The notes below the pieces were generated by a model, which did not search any database, was not told the origin of the DNA, and saw only the letters and a list, made by a program, of their open reading frames with translations. Below, one piece after another: positions 9,132 through 18,013 of a stretch of 64,000 nucleotides of DNA. The stretch spans positions 62,001 through 126,000 of the forward strand of contig JAGXAM010000002.1 of assembly GCA_019075905.1 (NCBI GenBank), written 5' to 3'. A program made the translations under genes and the position numbers. Positions within the stretch are counted from its first letter, which is position 1; the number at the start of each line of letters is the position of its first letter. Source of the stretch: Hyphomicrobiales bacterium (GTDB lineage Bacteria; Pseudomonadota; Alphaproteobacteria; Rhizobiales; Beijerinckiaceae).

Positions 9132-9221
9132 CCGCTTGCCGGGAGCGGGGGCGCTCGGCGGGGGGGGGCGGGATTCGACAGCGGCAATGGGGACATGAAA
9201 CATGTGTCACCATAATTCAGT

Positions 9222-11510
9222 TCAAACACTTGCCAGGTCGTAGAGATCATCCTCCTGCGCGCTGTGGAGCCTCACCAGAGACTCGATGGTCTCAATCAGG
9301 TGCTGGGCGTCACGGATGAAATAGACGTCAGCCTCTACGCCCGGTTCGGACATTTCGCGCGCAAGCCGCGACAGGAGCCGTGCGAGATGCCGAATTTCCC
9401 GGTGCGCGCGCCCCATCGCGGCCAGTCCGTGTGCAAGGGTCTGCGCCTGAACCAGGTTGGGATAAACCTCGCTCTCGTCGGCACGCTCGTGGGTGACGAT
9501 GTCGTCGGCGACAATGGCGTTGGCGTCGGCAACAAGCTTGCGCGCCGGCGGCCCGGTGGCGTCGTCAAGAGCGTCGGCGATCGCGCGAAGCCGGTCGAGA
9601 CTCCGGCCAAGCCGCTCATGCTCTCCCTGCAACCGCGACGCTTCGGCCCCCTCCAGCGGCCGGGCGGCGCGCGGCGCGCCTGAGGCGAGCGCGCGAAGCG
9701 CGTTCAGGATCACCGCCACGTCGATCAGTTCCTGCCCGACCGCCCCGGCGACCGGCGACAGGAATCCCAGCGCCGCCGCGGCCATGGCGGCACCCGACAG
9801 GCCCATGCCCGCGACAATGCTTTGCCGCGCGATACGCCGCGTGCGCTGGCCGATCGAAATTGCCTCTGCGACACGGTCGAGACGTTCGACAAGGATGACC
9901 ACATCGGCCGCTTCCGACGACGCGCTCGCTCCGCGCGCCCCAAGCGCGACCCCGACATGAGCCGCCGCAAGGGCCGGCGCGTCGTTAATGCCGTCGCCGA
10001 CCATCATGGTCATGTGCTGCTGCCGCTCCAGCACGACCGCGGCAACTTTCTCCTCCGGGGTCCGCTCGGCTAGCACAGCGTCAATGTTCAGCGCCGCGGC
10101 AATTGTTTCCGCCGTTTCCGCCCGATCGCCCGTCGCCATGACGATGCGCCGAACGCCCGCCGCCCTCAAAAGGTCGAGCGCGCGCGGCGTTTCCCGCCGC
10201 ATTTCGTCGGCAAGGAGCAGGGCCCCGGCCGGCGCGCCATCGATCGAGACGAAGACGCTGAGCGCCGAGCGCCACGCGGCGCGGCGCTGGGCCCGGATCG
10301 CCCAGGGCGGCGGCGATGCGGCGCCGAAAACGAACGCGCAGGAACCCGCGCGGACGGCGCGACCCTCGACCACGCCCTCCAGTCCCGAGCCCACCAGTTC
10401 GCGGACGTTAAGCGGCGGACTGAGAGAGAGCCCATTGGCCCGCGCGGCGTTCACAATGGCGGCGGCGACAGCATGGGCGGAGGCCTGTTCGAGCGAGGCG
10501 GTCAGGCGCAGGACTTCGTCGGCGCTCTGCGCTGGCGCGACTTCGCTCGCGGTGAGCCGCGCGCCGCCCACCGTCAGCGTTCCCGTCTTGTCGAACAAAA
10601 CCGTATGAATCTTTGCCAGCGCCTCCAGGGGCCCGCCTCCCTTGACCAGAACGCCCCGGCGCGCCGCCCGCGCGACGCCCGCGACAAAGGCGACCGGCGC
10701 GGCGAGGATCAGCGGGCACGGCGTCGCCACGACCAGCACTGCGAGCGCCCGTAGCGGGTCATGTGACCACAGCCACGCCGCGCCCGCGACGATCAGGGTC
10801 AGCGGCGTCAGGGCCGCCGCGTAATGATCGGCCATACGGATGAAGGGCGCCTTGGCCTGCTGTGCCGAGGCTGCGAGCTTTACAATGGCGGCATAGGTGC
10901 TGTCGCGCGAAAGCGCCGTGGTCTGCATCTCGAAAGCGTCGCCGGCGTTGATGGCGCCGCTGCGAACGGCCTCGCTGGCCTTGCGTACGACCGGCAGGGA
11001 TTCTCCGGTCAGGGCCGACTCGTCGAGCAAGACCTTGGAGTCGACTGCTATCCCGTCGATCGGCGTGATTTCGCCGGCACGCACAATGATCCGGTCGCCG
11101 ACCGCGACCTCTTCCACATTGACGTCCGTGATCGCGTCGCGGATGCGGCGATGAGCGATGCGCGGGGCGCGGTCGACCAGGCCTTTCAGGCTCCGCTCCG
11201 CCCGAGCGACCGCGTAGTCTTCCAGAACGGCGCCGCCGGAATACATCACGGCGATGACGATCGCCGCCAGCGGCTGGTCGAGCGCCAGGGCGCCGCTCAT
11301 GGACAGGAGCGCGATCGCATCGACGCCGAACTGCCTGTGCCAGAGATCGCGAACAATGGAAATCAGAAGCGAAAGGGTGACCGGGATGGTTCCCCCGAAC
11401 CAAACCCATGCCCCCATCCGCGGATCGCCAAGCCACACGACGCCTGCACCCACCGCCAATACGGCTATGGCTGACAGGAACAGCGCGCTTCGAAGGGTCG
11501 CCGTGGACAT
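9222..11510 (-). CDS. P1B-5 type metal ATPase with C-terminal hemerythrin domain (Nia-like)
   Basis: A 762-residue P-type ATPase. Visible motifs are TGES (168-171), the transmembrane metal-site motif TPCPL (263-267), phosphorylation site DKTGT (307-311) and GDGINDAP (505-512). It has no N-terminal heavy-metal domain or CxxC. After the last membrane helices, residues of about 630-755 form a hemerythrin-like four-helix domain with spaced His/Glu ligands (HERLGRSLDR, THERADESEVYP, HREIRHLARLL, HSAQEDDL). TPC plus a C-terminal hemerythrin domain defines subgroup P1B-5, whose studied member Nia of Sinorhizobium exports Ni and Fe. The usual SEHP nucleotide-binding motif reads SAHA here. ATG 11510 follows a good CCGGAGG. 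No metal regulator is adjacent. Confidence 0.88.
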   Translation of the reverse strand: MSTATLRSALFLSAIAVLAVGAGVVWLGDPRMGAWVWFGGTIPVTLSLLISIVRDLWHRQFGVDAIALLSMSGALALDQPLAAIVIAVMYSGGAVLEDYAVARAERSLKGLVDRAPRIAHRRIRDAITDVNVEEVAVGDRIIVRAGEITPIDGIAVDSKVLLDESALTGESLPVVRKASEAVRSGAINAGDAFEMQTTALSRDSTYAAIVKLAASAQQAKAPFIRMADHYAAALTPLTLIVAGAAWLWSHDPLRALAVLVVATPCPLILAAPVAFVAGVARAARRGVLVKGGGPLEALAKIHTVLFDKTGTLTVGGARLTASEVAPAQSADEVLRLTASLEQASAHAVAAAIVNAARANGLSLSPPLNVRELVGSGLEGVVEGRAVRAGSCAFVFGAASPPPWAIRAQRRAAWRSALSVFVSIDGAPAGALLLADEMRRETPRALDLLRAAGVRRIVMATGDRAETAETIAAALNIDAVLAERTPEEKVAAVVLERQQHMTMMVGDGINDAPALAAAHVGVALGARGASASSEAADVVILVERLDRVAEAISIGQRTRRIARQSIVAGMGLSGAAMAAAALGFLSPVAGAVGQELIDVAVILNALRALASGAPRAARPLEGAEASRLQGEHERLGRSLDRLRAIADALDDATGPPARKLVADANAIVADDIVTHERADESEVYPNLVQAQTLAHGLAAMGRAHREIRHLARLLSRLAREMSEPGVEADVYFIRDAQHLIETIESLVRLHSAQEDDLYDLASV

Positions 11511-11571
11511 TATACCGCCTCCGGTAAGGCGAGACGATATTAGAAGGCCGGAGCTGACTTTTCATTGACTT

Positions 11572-11589
11572 CGATCACTTGAATGATCG
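11572..11589. promoter_or_regulatory. Candidate operator upstream of the P1B-5 ATPase
   Basis: A perfect inverted repeat, CGATCA-N6-TGATCG, lies about 60 bases upstream of the ATPase start codon, with a TAATAT-like -10 between it and the gene on the minus strand. It could bind a metal- or oxygen-responsive repressor. No regulator gene is nearby. Confidence 0.35.
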
Positions 11590-11606
11590 CACGGAATTAC
11601 GAATTA

Positions 11607-11653
11607 CACTGACACTTGCTTAAAGCCCCCATTCGGATCTCTCGCCTTGCGCC
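11607..11653. repeat. 47-bp direct repeat, copy 2 (right of the ATPase gene)
   Basis: Begins CACTGACACTTGCTTAAAGC; 44 of 47 positions match copy 1 at 9085-9131 in the same orientation. It ends about 100 bases before the esterase stop codon, so it marks the right edge of the accessory stretch. Confidence 0.8.
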
Positions 11654-11749
11654 TCTTTTTCACCCTCAAGGCCCGCAATCAGCACATCAACCGGAGGTCA
11701 GCCGCTGATCGCTGACGCCGCGGCTGCCTCCCTCGCGCAGTGAAAGACC

Positions 11750-12643
11750 CTAGCCGTGCAGGCGCTGTTTCAAGTCTGCGCATAGCAGCTTTGCTGCCTT
11801 GAGCGAGGCTTGCGATATTTTCGTAAAGCTGAAAAACCCGTGGCTGAGGTCGGGAAACTCGCGGCAAATGAGATCATTGCCGGCGGCGCGCAGCTTGGCG
11901 GCATAGGCCTCATTGTCCTTGTAAAGGAAATCATATTTGCCAAAGCCGAGAATCGCCGGCGCCAGGCCTGCAAGGCTGGGCGCCAGCGCCGGCGAGGCCT
12001 TCCAGCTGCCGGAATTTTCCAGCGCCTTGCCGCCGAAATAATGCCGGTGCACCCGGTCTTCGCTGCGCTCGCGAAGATTGGTCGCCGGATAGATCAGCAA
12101 TTGCGCCCGCAGCGCAATGCGCTCATCGCGGCACATGATCGCCGCCACCGCCGCGAGATTGCCACCGGCGCTGTCACCTGCCACCGCGAATTTGCCCTTG
12201 TCGCCGCCATAATGGGCAATATTCATCCACACATGTCGGGTTGCGGCCAGCGCATCATCGACGCCGGCCGGAAACGGGTCTTCCGGCGCCAGCCGGTAGC
12301 CGACATTGATCACCGTCGCATCTGCCTCGTCGGCAATGCGCGCAGCATGGGCAGCATGTGTTTCAAGATCGCCGACGATCCAGCCGCCACCGTGGAAATA
12401 GACCACGGTCGCGGAACCACGGCCATGGGCCGGGCGCACCACCCGCAATTCCATCGCACCGCGCGGGCCATCACAAAGCTCGGTGGTGATCGATCCCACC
12501 TCAATGTCCGGGCGCGGATAGAAATTGGCCCGCAGATAATTGGCGCGGGCCCGCGCCTCCGTGCCGGAATCAGTGTCATACATATCCTTGACACCCGCCG
12601 CCTTGGCGCGCGCTTCCATATCAGCAATCTGCGGGTCGAGCAT
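11750..12643 (-). CDS. Alpha/beta hydrolase, hormone-sensitive lipase (HSL) family
   Basis: A 297-residue esterase with the HSL-family oxyanion motif HGGGW (84-88), nucleophile elbow GDSAGG (Ser158), Asp238 in GKYDFLY and His268 in LSHGF, so the triad is complete. No signal peptide is present. Such enzymes hydrolyse short-chain acyl or aryl esters. It ends the minus-strand block containing the ABC importer and starts 24 bases after the binding-protein gene, so it may be cotranscribed and act on the imported compound. Confidence 0.88.
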   Translation of the reverse strand: MLDPQIADMEARAKAAGVKDMYDTDSGTEARARANYLRANFYPRPDIEVGSITTELCDGPRGAMELRVVRPAHGRGSATVVYFHGGGWIVGDLETHAAHAARIADEADATVINVGYRLAPEDPFPAGVDDALAATRHVWMNIAHYGGDKGKFAVAGDSAGGNLAAVAAIMCRDERIALRAQLLIYPATNLRERSEDRVHRHYFGGKALENSGSWKASPALAPSLAGLAPAILGFGKYDFLYKDNEAYAAKLRAAGNDLICREFPDLSHGFFSFTKISQASLKAAKLLCADLKQRLHG

Positions 12644-12667
12644 GGCACCATCTCCCTAGGTTACAGA

Positions 12668-14203
12668 CTATTTTGCGGGCTTGAGGTCCATCAGGTCAAT
12701 CACCACCTCATGGCGCGGCTTGTGCGCGACAATCTTGTCGGAGACGAAATAGACCACATCGGTAGCTGCCAGAGGCACGAACCAGCCAAGCTCGACAACC
12801 CGCGCATAAACCTTCTGCCAGGCCGAGGCAGCCTTGTCCGAGGGCAGCGCCGAGGCCGCTGCAATCAGCGCCTCAAGCTTCGGGTCGGTGGAATGGAACG
12901 GATTCAGGCTGCCGTTGGGCATGAGCGTCTGAAATTTGGCAATATTCGGCGAATCGGAATTGGACGTGAAAATGATCGCCGACAGCTTCTTCTGAATCAG
13001 CGGGCCGATCAGCGCCCCGAAATTCTGCTTTTCGTCGATCGTCACCTTGACGCCAATCTTCTGGTATTGCCCGGCAAAGGCCTGCGCCAGCGTGGCGTTG
13101 AAAGTGTCGTGCGAATAGGAAATCGTCAGCGGAATACCATTGGGATAGCCCGCCGCCTTCAGCAAGGCCTTGGCCTTGGCAGGATCATAGGGATAACGCG
13201 CCTCAAGCGCATCATCATGGCCCATGAAACCCTTGCCCTGGATCTGGTCGGTAGGCAGCGCATAGGCCCCGAGCAGGGCCTTGCTGACCAGTTGCCGGTC
13301 AATGCCATAATTGAGCGCCTGCCGCACGCGTCGATGTTTCAGCGCCGGGTTGATGACGCCGTCGCGGTCCAGCACGAACATTCCCACCCATTGCACCGGG
13401 TCGGCGATGATGCGCAGGTTTTTCGGCAGGCCGGTATGGTTGGCATTGGCGGTGAGCGCGTCGCTGACCAGAAATTGCACCTGCCCTGCCTTCATCGCGG
13501 CAATGGCGGCATTGGCATCGGGAATGACATCAATGATGATCTTGCTGAAGCGGATGGCCGCCGGATCATAATAATATTTGTTGGGCACATAGGTGTAGCT
13601 CTTGCCGCTCACCGTCTGCGCCGGATCAAGCACATAGGCACCGGCACCATCGGTGGTGCTGCGCAGGCTGCCGACATCCTTGAGCGCCGCCGGGCCGATA
13701 ATATCGCCCGCCAGCCAGTAGGTATTGAAATTATAGAGCACATCCGGGTTGCCGGTTGAAAAATTCAGCTTCACCTCAGTCGGGCCCAGGACATCAATCG
13801 AGGTCAGGCTGGCGAGATTGACCGAAAACGGGCCTTTCTTGTTGACCCAATAATTGATCGAATTTTTCACCGCCTGCGCCGTGACCGGCGTGCCGTCACT
13901 GAATTTGGCATTGGCGCGCAGGGTGAAGGTCACGGATTTGAAATCCGGCGATACCACCCATTTGGTGGCAAGGGCGGGCACGAAAGTACCATCGGGCCGC
14001 GTGCGCACCAGCGGTTCATAGGCAGGCATCAGCATGGTGCCGGCGCGGCCATTGCCACTGATCGAGGGATCGAGCCCCAGCGGCGCAAAGGCGGTACCAA
14101 CGGTCAGCACCGGCTTGGCGGCGGCATAGGCCGGCACCTGCCATGAACCGGCAAGGGCAGCGGCGCCGACGATACCGGCGGTGATGGCGAGAAGCTTTTT
14201 CAT
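12668..14203 (-). CDS. ABC transporter substrate-binding protein, peptide/nickel (SBP family 5)
   Basis: A 511-residue periplasmic protein. ATG 14203 gives a signal peptide (MKKLLAITAGIVGAAALAGS, cleavage near AYAAA) and is preceded by GGGAGA. Family-5 hallmarks include an early GTAFAPLGLDPSIS segment, KFSDGTPVTAQAVKNSINYW and RRVRQALNYGIDRQLVSKAL. It is the solute receptor for the importer encoded at 14262-17823. The ligand could be a peptide, a glycoside or another organic solute; sequence does not decide. Confidence 0.9.
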   Translation of the reverse strand: MKKLLAITAGIVGAAALAGSWQVPAYAAAKPVLTVGTAFAPLGLDPSISGNGRAGTMLMPAYEPLVRTRPDGTFVPALATKWVVSPDFKSVTFTLRANAKFSDGTPVTAQAVKNSINYWVNKKGPFSVNLASLTSIDVLGPTEVKLNFSTGNPDVLYNFNTYWLAGDIIGPAALKDVGSLRSTTDGAGAYVLDPAQTVSGKSYTYVPNKYYYDPAAIRFSKIIIDVIPDANAAIAAMKAGQVQFLVSDALTANANHTGLPKNLRIIADPVQWVGMFVLDRDGVINPALKHRRVRQALNYGIDRQLVSKALLGAYALPTDQIQGKGFMGHDDALEARYPYDPAKAKALLKAAGYPNGIPLTISYSHDTFNATLAQAFAGQYQKIGVKVTIDEKQNFGALIGPLIQKKLSAIIFTSNSDSPNIAKFQTLMPNGSLNPFHSTDPKLEALIAAASALPSDKAASAWQKVYARVVELGWFVPLAATDVVYFVSDKIVAHKPRHEVVIDLMDLKPAK

Positions 14204-14261
14204 GATGATCTCTCCCTTGAATTGATGCCAAAGCGTCAAATGTTATTATTGGTAACTATCA

Positions 14262-15107
14262 TCAGGGCTCCGGCCGCCAAGTCAAGTCTCCCATGCGCCT
14301 TTGTTCTCGGTGCGCACGCTGGCGGGCAGGATCGGGGATCGGGGCGGCGGCCAGCAGCGCCCTGGTATAGGCATGCTGCGGGTTTTCATGCAGGCTTTCG
14401 GTCGCACCTTCCTCGACGATTTCACCACGATAAAGCACGATGGTCCGGCGCGAGACATGGCGCACGACGGTGAGGTCATGCGAGATGAACAGCAGGCTCA
14501 GGCCCATGTCGCGCTGCAATTGATTGAGCAGGTTCAGGACCTGTGCCTGTACCGACAGATCCAGCGCGCTCACCGGCTCATCGCAAATGATCAGCCGCGG
14601 CCGGGCGATGACGGCACGCGCAATGGCGATGCGCTGGCGTTGCCCGCCGGAAAACTGCGCCGGATAGCGGCTGGCCGTGTCAGCCGGCATGCCGACCTTG
14701 TGCAGAATATCGGCGACCCGGGCGGCGACAGCGGCGCGCGTCAGCCCGGCTTCACCGAGCAGAGGCTCGGCCAGGGTCTGGCCAATGCTGCGCACCGGGT
14801 TGAGCGAACCATAGGGATCCTGAAAAACCACCTGGATATCACGCCCAAGCGCCCGCCGCCGGGCGCGGTCGGCATGGGTGATATCCTCGCCATCAAAAAT
14901 GATCCTGCCGGTCTGCGCTCTGGTCTGGCCGAGAATGACGCGCCCGATGGTGGTCTTGCCTGAGCCTGATTCGCCAACGAGGCCAACGGTCTCACCGGGC
15001 GCGACGCTCAGATTGACCCCCTTCAGCGCCTCAAACCGCCGCCCGCCCTTGAGCAGGTAGGTGACGCCGAGGTCTTTCACCGTCAGCAGCGGCGCGACAT
15101 CGTTCAT
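14262..15107 (-). CDS. ABC transporter ATP-binding protein, oligopeptide (DppF/OppF) type
   Basis: A 281-residue ATPase with Walker A GESGSGKTT, signature FSGGQRQRIAIARAV, Walker B LIICDEPVSALD and a C-terminal OppF-like tail. ATG 15107 overlaps the stop codon of the upstream permease/ATPase gene by four bases (ATGA), which fixes the start. It pairs with the ATPase half of the upstream fusion protein to energise the importer. Confidence 0.92.
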   Translation of the reverse strand: MNDVAPLLTVKDLGVTYLLKGGRRFEALKGVNLSVAPGETVGLVGESGSGKTTIGRVILGQTRAQTGRIIFDGEDITHADRARRRALGRDIQVVFQDPYGSLNPVRSIGQTLAEPLLGEAGLTRAAVAARVADILHKVGMPADTASRYPAQFSGGQRQRIAIARAVIARPRLIICDEPVSALDLSVQAQVLNLLNQLQRDMGLSLLFISHDLTVVRHVSRRTIVLYRGEIVEEGATESLHENPQHAYTRALLAAAPIPDPARQRAHREQRRMGDLTWRPEP

Positions 15108-16888
15108 GGGACCAGAGCCTGCTGTTGCCACACATCCGCCACCGTCGGCAATTCCGTGCCCGGCAACGCATTATGCGGGTTCGCCCGCAACAGTGCCGCC
15201 GTATAGGCGTGCTGCGGTGCGCTGAAAATCTGCGCCACCGGCGCGGTTTCGATGCAGGTGCCACGATAGAGCACCAGCGCCCGGTCGCAAATATCGGCCA
15301 CGACGCCCCAGTCGTGCGTCACCAGCAGCATCGCCATATGGCTGGATGCCGCCAGCCCGCGCATCAGATCGAGGATCTCGGCCTGCACCGTCACATCCAG
15401 CGCCGTGGTCGGCTCGTCGGCAATCAGGACTAACGGCCGCAGCGCCAGCGCCCTGGCGATGCCGACACGCTGCGCCATGCCGCCGGAAATCTGGTGCGGA
15501 TAGCGCCGCGCCACATCTTCGGGATCGTTGATCTTGACCTCGCGCAGCAGTTCGATCGCGCGGGCCCTGGCGGCACCGCGTGACAGCCCGCCGCGCGCCC
15601 GCAACACTTCGGTGAGATGCGTGCCAATGGTGAAACAAGGATCAAGCGCTGCCATCGGCTCCTGAAAAATCATGCCGAGCACCTTGCCGCGCAACACGCT
15701 CAAATGGCGCGGATCGCTTAGGTCATAGCTCTTGCCCGCAACCAGCATCTGCCCAGAGGAAACCACGGTGCCGGACGGCAGCAGGCCGATGGTCGCCAGC
15801 ACCGAGAGCGTCTTGCCGGACCCCGATTCGCCAACAATGCCAAGCGTTTCGCCGGCCATGAGATCGAAATCCAGCCCATTGACCAGCGGCTGCTCTCGTC
15901 CCTGCGCATGAATCACCAGGCCACGCAGACTCAGCACGGCTTCGAGATCAGGCGCACGCCGCGGCCCGGACAGCGATACGGCAGTGCCGCCCGCCGCCGC
16001 AACCTTGCCGGCGCCACGCTGCATCCAGCGCTCGGCCAAGGCATCGCGCAAGCCATCGCCGATCAGCGCGAAGGCCAGCACCGTCAGGGCGACGGTCACG
16101 CCGGGCGGCACCAGCATGAAGGCATCATTGTTCAGCACGCTGGAGGCATCAAAGATCATCCCGCCCCAGCTCGGCGCCGGCGGCGGCACGCCAAGGCCCA
16201 GAAAGCTGATGCCGGTCTGGATCAGCACTACCACCGCGGCAAACAGCGACAATTGCACGATGATGGTGCCCGCGATCCGGGCGATGACATGGCGGGTGAT
16301 GATGGCAAAATCGCTGAGGCCGGCAATGCGCGCCGCCTCGATGTAAAGTTCGCTGCCAACCGCCAGGGTGGCGCTGCGCACCACGCGGATAATGCCGACC
16401 GAGCCAAGCAGGCCGACGCTGATCATGGCCGCAAACATGCTGTTGTGAAATATCGACAGGATCGACAAGAGCACGACGATAGCAGGCAGTGACATCACCA
16501 GATCCACCGCTTGCACAATCAGGCGATCATATCTGCCGCGATAAAATCCGGCGGTGACGCCGATGCCTACGCCAAGAAGCCCGGCCACCGCCAGCGCCTC
16601 GACAATGCCGGTCAAGGCCGGAAGGCCGCCATAAAGCAGGCGGCTCAACAGGTCGCGCCCCAGCGCGTCCGTGCCAAGCCAATGCGCTGGCGTCGGCCCC
16701 TGGCGCATCGCCAGCAGGTCCTGGTCGAGCGGATCATAGGGCGCGATCAAGCGCGCCAGCAGCGAGGCGATCAGGACGAGGCTGAGCCAGAGCAGCGCCA
16801 GCGCTGCCAACGGGCGCCCGAGCAAGCGCCGCAGCAAGGACGCCGGCGCCGCCGCGGGCAGCGCGCCGCTGGCAGCTTGCAGGCTCAT
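15104..16888 (-). CDS. Fused DppC-type permease and DppD-type ATPase
   Basis: A 594-residue fusion. Residues 1 to about 290 are a DppC-like permease (HWLGTDALGRDLLSRLLYGG and EAARIAGLSDFAIITRHVIA, the EAA loop). Residues from about 318 are an ABC ATPase with Walker A GESGSGKT, signature ISGGMAQRVGIARALALRP and Walker B LIADEPTTALDVT. Separate genes are the rule, but this fused form is known in proteobacterial dipeptide/nickel importers. It overlaps its neighbours by four bases on both sides, so all three importer genes are translationally coupled. Confidence 0.92.
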   Translation of the reverse strand: MSLQAASGALPAAAPASLLRRLLGRPLAALALLWLSLVLIASLLARLIAPYDPLDQDLLAMRQGPTPAHWLGTDALGRDLLSRLLYGGLPALTGIVEALAVAGLLGVGIGVTAGFYRGRYDRLIVQAVDLVMSLPAIVVLLSILSIFHNSMFAAMISVGLLGSVGIIRVVRSATLAVGSELYIEAARIAGLSDFAIITRHVIARIAGTIIVQLSLFAAVVVLIQTGISFLGLGVPPPAPSWGGMIFDASSVLNNDAFMLVPPGVTVALTVLAFALIGDGLRDALAERWMQRGAGKVAAAGGTAVSLSGPRRAPDLEAVLSLRGLVIHAQGREQPLVNGLDFDLMAGETLGIVGESGSGKTLSVLATIGLLPSGTVVSSGQMLVAGKSYDLSDPRHLSVLRGKVLGMIFQEPMAALDPCFTIGTHLTEVLRARGGLSRGAARARAIELLREVKINDPEDVARRYPHQISGGMAQRVGIARALALRPLVLIADEPTTALDVTVQAEILDLMRGLAASSHMAMLLVTHDWGVVADICDRALVLYRGTCIETAPVAQIFSAPQHAYTAALLRANPHNALPGTELPTVADVWQQQALVP

Positions 16889-17823
16889 GTCCGCACCTTG
16901 GGGTTAAGCCAGCCATAGCTGACATCGACCGCCAGATTGATGGCGATGACGATCAGCGTGAAATAGAGTGTTGCGCCTTGCAAAAGCGCAATGTCGCTGT
17001 TGGTGGCGGCCTCGACGGCGAGGCTGCCAAGCCCCGGCAGCACGAAGATGCGCTCGACGAACACCGTCGAGCCCAGCGCGCTGATCATCACCAGACCAAT
17101 GACCGTCACCACCGGCAAGGCAGCATTGCGCAGGCCGTGTTTCCAGATGACGCTGGTCTCCGACAGGCCGCTGGCCCGCAGCGCCCTGATAAAATCACGC
17201 CCCATGACCTCGCCCATGGCATCACGGGTTTGCTTGGCAATGCTGGTGATCGAATGCAGCGCCACCGCCAGAACCGGCAGAACGAGGCTCATGAGCCACA
17301 GCCGCGGGCTGGCAAAGATGCTGGTATAGCCGATGGCCGGCAGCCATTCGAGCTTGACGGCAAAAACCTCGATGAGAATCAGGGCCACCCAAAACGAGGG
17401 AAAGGCAAGCCCGGCGATCGACAATATGTCGATGGTGCGCCCGACGATGCCGCCGCGCAGTGCGCTCAGCGCCCCCAGCAGCAGCCCGGCGCTGACGCAG
17501 ACGATCAGCACCCCGACGACAATTGACAAGGTGACACCAAGCCGCTGGTTCAGCAGATTGACCACCCTCTCGCCCGAAAAATACGATGTCCCGAGGTCGC
17601 CATGCAGGGCGCGCCACAGCCAGTGACCATATTGCTGCATCACCGGCTGATCCAGCCCGAGCTTGTGGCGCAGCGCCAGATAGGCCTTGAGGCTGGTCTG
17701 CCCCTGCGGCAGGGTTGCCGCGACATCACCCGGCGCGAAACTGTCCAGAACATAGGTCAGCAGCGTCACCGCCAGCAGCAACGGGATCGATACCAGCAAC
17801 CGATGCAAAATCAGGCGGATCAT
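16885..17823 (-). CDS. ABC transporter permease, DppB/OppB type
   Basis: A 312-residue membrane protein with about six helices and the DppB EAA loop (GRDFIRALRASGLSETSVIW). ATG 17823 (MIRLILHRLLVSIPLLLAVT) is preferred over the upstream start at 17871, which adds a hydrophilic extension untypical of the family. It is the first gene of the importer operon (permease, fused permease/ATPase, ATPase, binding protein, esterase); its promoter must lie in 17824-17931. Confidence 0.92.
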   Translation of the reverse strand: MIRLILHRLLVSIPLLLAVTLLTYVLDSFAPGDVAATLPQGQTSLKAYLALRHKLGLDQPVMQQYGHWLWRALHGDLGTSYFSGERVVNLLNQRLGVTLSIVVGVLIVCVSAGLLLGALSALRGGIVGRTIDILSIAGLAFPSFWVALILIEVFAVKLEWLPAIGYTSIFASPRLWLMSLVLPVLAVALHSITSIAKQTRDAMGEVMGRDFIRALRASGLSETSVIWKHGLRNAALPVVTVIGLVMISALGSTVFVERIFVLPGLGSLAVEAATNSDIALLQGATLYFTLIVIAINLAVDVSYGWLNPKVRT

Positions 17824-17931
17824 GTCCTGCTTCCGGGGGCACGCAGGATCTGCGCCTGATGAATTCATCATTGCCGGATGCCAGGCGTCAAGTTTGGCTG
17901 GCGAACAACCAAATGCCGATCATAATAAATA

Positions 17932-17968
17932 GGGCGCAGCCCAAGGGGGAAAACCCCGGGGCTGCGCC
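17932..17968 (-). terminator. Intrinsic terminator of the 82-residue exported protein gene
   Basis: Stem arms GGCGCAGCCC (17933-17942) and GGGCTGCGCC (17959-17968) enclose a smaller GGGG/CCCC hairpin. On the minus strand the stem is followed by CTATTTATTATG, a T-rich tail suited to rho-independent termination. Confidence 0.65.
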
Positions 17969-18013
17969 AAACTTAAGCGGTCAATGCGACGTCAGAGGCG
18001 TCGATGCCACCGT

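Larger units (their letters stand above)
8568..9221. other. Intergenic region with a gene remnant and two repeat families
   Basis: No intact gene is supported. A 9-codon frame (ATG 8605) with an excellent AAGGAGAG upstream stops after MDMTGNIAM, as if a gene had been cut short. A C-terminal-looking fragment follows (8648-8803), then an imperfect palindromic element (8941-9043), a direct-repeat copy (9085-9131) and a run of nine G (9160-9168). This is a decayed accessory junction. Confidence 0.6.

Noticed and set aside
11810-13759. Open frame of 649 codons on the plus strand
   Set aside because: Antisense to the esterase and binding-protein genes, which have complete motifs and coupled starts.
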